From an uncultured Atopobiaceae bacterium (GTDB taxonomy: Bacteria; Actinomycetota; Coriobacteriia; Coriobacteriales; Atopobiaceae): DNA of 14,534 bases. The stretch covers positions 1-14,534 of the forward strand of contig CAAGLU010000404.1 of the NCBI GenBank assembly GCA_900770865.1, written 5' to 3'. A program made the position numbers and the translations under genes. Position 1 is the first letter of the stretch. Each line of letters opens with the position of its first letter. Positions 13,480 through 14,534 of the stretch are shown here, piece after piece. Under the pieces are notes generated by a model. That model was given only the letters and a program-made list of their open reading frames with translations, had not been told where the DNA came from and did not search any database.

Positions 13480-14491
13480 AGCCGTCTGCCGGCGCGCCGT
13501 CTGCCCCGGGTGCTTCTGTGTCTCTCGCTGGCTGGTTGCCCTTGTTGGCATCCGGTGAAAACGCGCGCGAGAACACCCGGCCAAAGACTGCTGCGAGGAA
13601 CTGGTTGAAGAGCGTCCCCGTCATCACGGGGAACATGGTCGCCGCGGGGAAGTACGCCTGCGCGATGACGGCGCCGGCCGAGATGTTTCTGAGCGCCGAG
13701 CAGAACGTGAGCGTCACGGCCTGCTCGCGCTCCAGGTGCATAAGACGCGTCGCCGCAAAGCCCCAGAGGTAGCCCGACGATGCCATGGCCGCAATGAACA
13801 CCATGACGCCGGCGAGCTCCGGCGTGAGGTTGAACATGAAGTCGTGCAGGCTCGTCGAGTTTGTTGTGATGACGAGAATCACAAAGATGCGGGCGAGTGG
13901 CGCTAGGGCGGGGGAGAGCGTCGCCTTGACGCGGCCGCGCGTTGCCTGGTTGAGCGCGGTGGCGGCGAGCGCTGGCAGCGCAATCATGACGAGCATGTCA
14001 AAGAACATGCCAGCCGCGTCAACCTGCACCGTTGCACCCACCAGGAGCCTCAGCGTGGTGGGGATGGTCACGGGCGAGATGAGCGTCGAGATGAGCAGCG
14101 TTCCCAGAGCGAGCGACATGTCGCCAGCGTAGATGCCTATCCACATAGTGGACGTCACCGCGATGGGGACCGAGTACTCAAGGACAATGCCGGCCACGAT
14201 GTTTGGGTCCGAGAAGAGAAGCCCGCCCAGTACCCAGCCCACAAGTGGCATGAGTACCTGCGAGATCGCAATGGCAACGAGCATGGGGGCGGGCCGCCTG
14301 AAGGTGCGTGCCAGGTTGAAGAAGTTGTTGCCCAGAGAACCTTGGAAGGTCACAAAGGCAAACATAGGCGTGACCAGGGGCTTGAGGACAGCGAACGCGT
14401 CGGGCGCGCAGACGCCAAACACCAGGCAGAGAGGAACCAGAAACACCATGTTGTGGGCGATGATCTCGCCCAGGCGCCTCCATGCCGCCAT
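13436..14491 (-). CDS. Bile acid:sodium symporter (BASS/SBF) family transporter
   Basis: The 351-residue product starts at ATG 14491, with AGGAGG at 14500-14505. A TTG at 14533 opens the same frame but reads through this site. It has about nine or ten hydrophobic helices (roughly 12-30, 35-52, 69-92, 97-122, 127-150, 161-182, 199-212, 225-248, 261-280 and 284-308). Family-like segments are EYSVPIAVTSTMWIGIYAGD (105-124) and TFCSALRNISAGA (262-274), the region that lines the sodium and substrate site in SBF proteins. It probably moves an organic anion or amino-acid-like acid with sodium; the name does not imply bile acids. The last 40 residues are a polar Pro/Ala/Asp/Gly tail, and its final 14 codons are antisense to the LytTR gene. 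Convergence with that regulator may be functional or only positional. Confidence 0.85.
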   Translation of the reverse strand: MAAWRRLGEIIAHNMVFLVPLCLVFGVCAPDAFAVLKPLVTPMFAFVTFQGSLGNNFFNLARTFRRPAPMLVAIAISQVLMPLVGWVLGGLLFSDPNIVAGIVLEYSVPIAVTSTMWIGIYAGDMSLALGTLLISTLISPVTIPTTLRLLVGATVQVDAAGMFFDMLVMIALPALAATALNQATRGRVKATLSPALAPLARIFVILVITTNSTSLHDFMFNLTPELAGVMVFIAAMASSGYLWGFAATRLMHLEREQAVTLTFCSALRNISAGAVIAQAYFPAATMFPVMTGTLFNQFLAAVFGRVFSRAFSPDANKGNQPARDTEAPGADGAPADGSSPAHRPQGHESAA

Positions 14492-14499
14492 GTGGCTCT

Positions 14500-14505
14500 C
14501 CTCCT
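14500..14505 (-). promoter_or_regulatory. Ribosome binding site that sets the transporter start
   Basis: AGGAGG on the minus strand lies eight bases ahead of the ATG at 14491. It rules out the in-frame TTG at 14533, which has too little sequence before the window edge to judge and would translate through this site. Confidence 0.65.
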
Positions 14506-14534
14506 GCCTGCGGTTCTGCCATGCTTTCTGCAAA

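Noticed and set aside
1..14534. A defence system, CRISPR array, mobile element or biosynthetic cluster
   Set aside because: None of the genes encodes a nuclease, transposase, recombinase, toxin-antitoxin pair or assembly-line enzyme, and the repeats seen are not regularly spaced in the way of a CRISPR array.

Overview
The window is a GC-rich stretch of a bacterial chromosome with tightly packed genes on both strands and strong AGGAGG-type ribosome binding sites. The mix of proteins suggests an anaerobic, amino-acid- and oligosaccharide-fermenting actinobacterium of the Coriobacteriia (Olsenella/Atopobiaceae-like). The supporting genes are a Firmicutes/Actinobacteria-type nucleoid-associated protein, two unrelated dipeptidases, a GH13 glucosidase, a Tat-exported phosphoesterase and a SnoaL-LytTR regulator. 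The taxon is an inference from protein style, not from a marker gene. I see no rRNA, tRNA, CRISPR array, insertion sequence, integrase or phage gene.

Layout from left to right. Positions 2-916 hold the 3' part of a nucleoid-associated protein gene. Positions 1072-2301 encode an exported coiled-coil protein with a C-terminal cysteine amidase/endopeptidase domain, a PcsB/CwlO-style cell-wall hydrolase. It is followed after 22 bases by a 7-8 helix membrane protein of unknown function (2324-3289). That gene meets an M20 PepV-like dipeptidase (minus, 3286-4731) tail to tail, and one CTAG supplies both stop codons. Divergent from the dipeptidase is a GH13 oligo-1,6-glucosidase-like enzyme (4912-6600). 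A small four-helix membrane protein follows (6720-7166).

Positions 7167-7563 hold no confident gene. The stretch is locally AT-richer and full of inverted repeats. Then comes a minus-strand pair: a C69 dipeptidase (8333-9859) and, downstream, an alpha/beta-hydrolase-fold protein (7564-8280) whose catalytic triad appears to be gone. A class I DAHP synthase, the first shikimate-pathway enzyme, runs divergently (10112-11140). The next 325 bases (11141-11465) are non-coding and carry three copies of a 17-base repeat, two of them forming a long hairpin, plus a palindrome just before the next gene. That gene encodes a Tat-exported metallophosphoesterase (11466-12512). It is followed by a one-component SnoaL-LytTR regulator (12664-13479), which overlaps by 44 bases, tail to tail, a bile acid:sodium symporter (BASS/SBF) family transporter (minus, 13436-14491).

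The genes look like a set of independent one- or two-gene units rather than one pathway. The recurring themes are peptide and sugar use (M20 and C69 dipeptidases, GH13), cell-envelope proteins (wall hydrolase, Tat phosphoesterase, membrane proteins) and biosynthesis (DAHP synthase). The items most worth a second look are the triad-less hydrolase beside the C69 dipeptidase, the 17-base repeat cluster at 11195-11290, the structured gap at 7167-7563, and the SnoaL-LytTR regulator facing a transporter.
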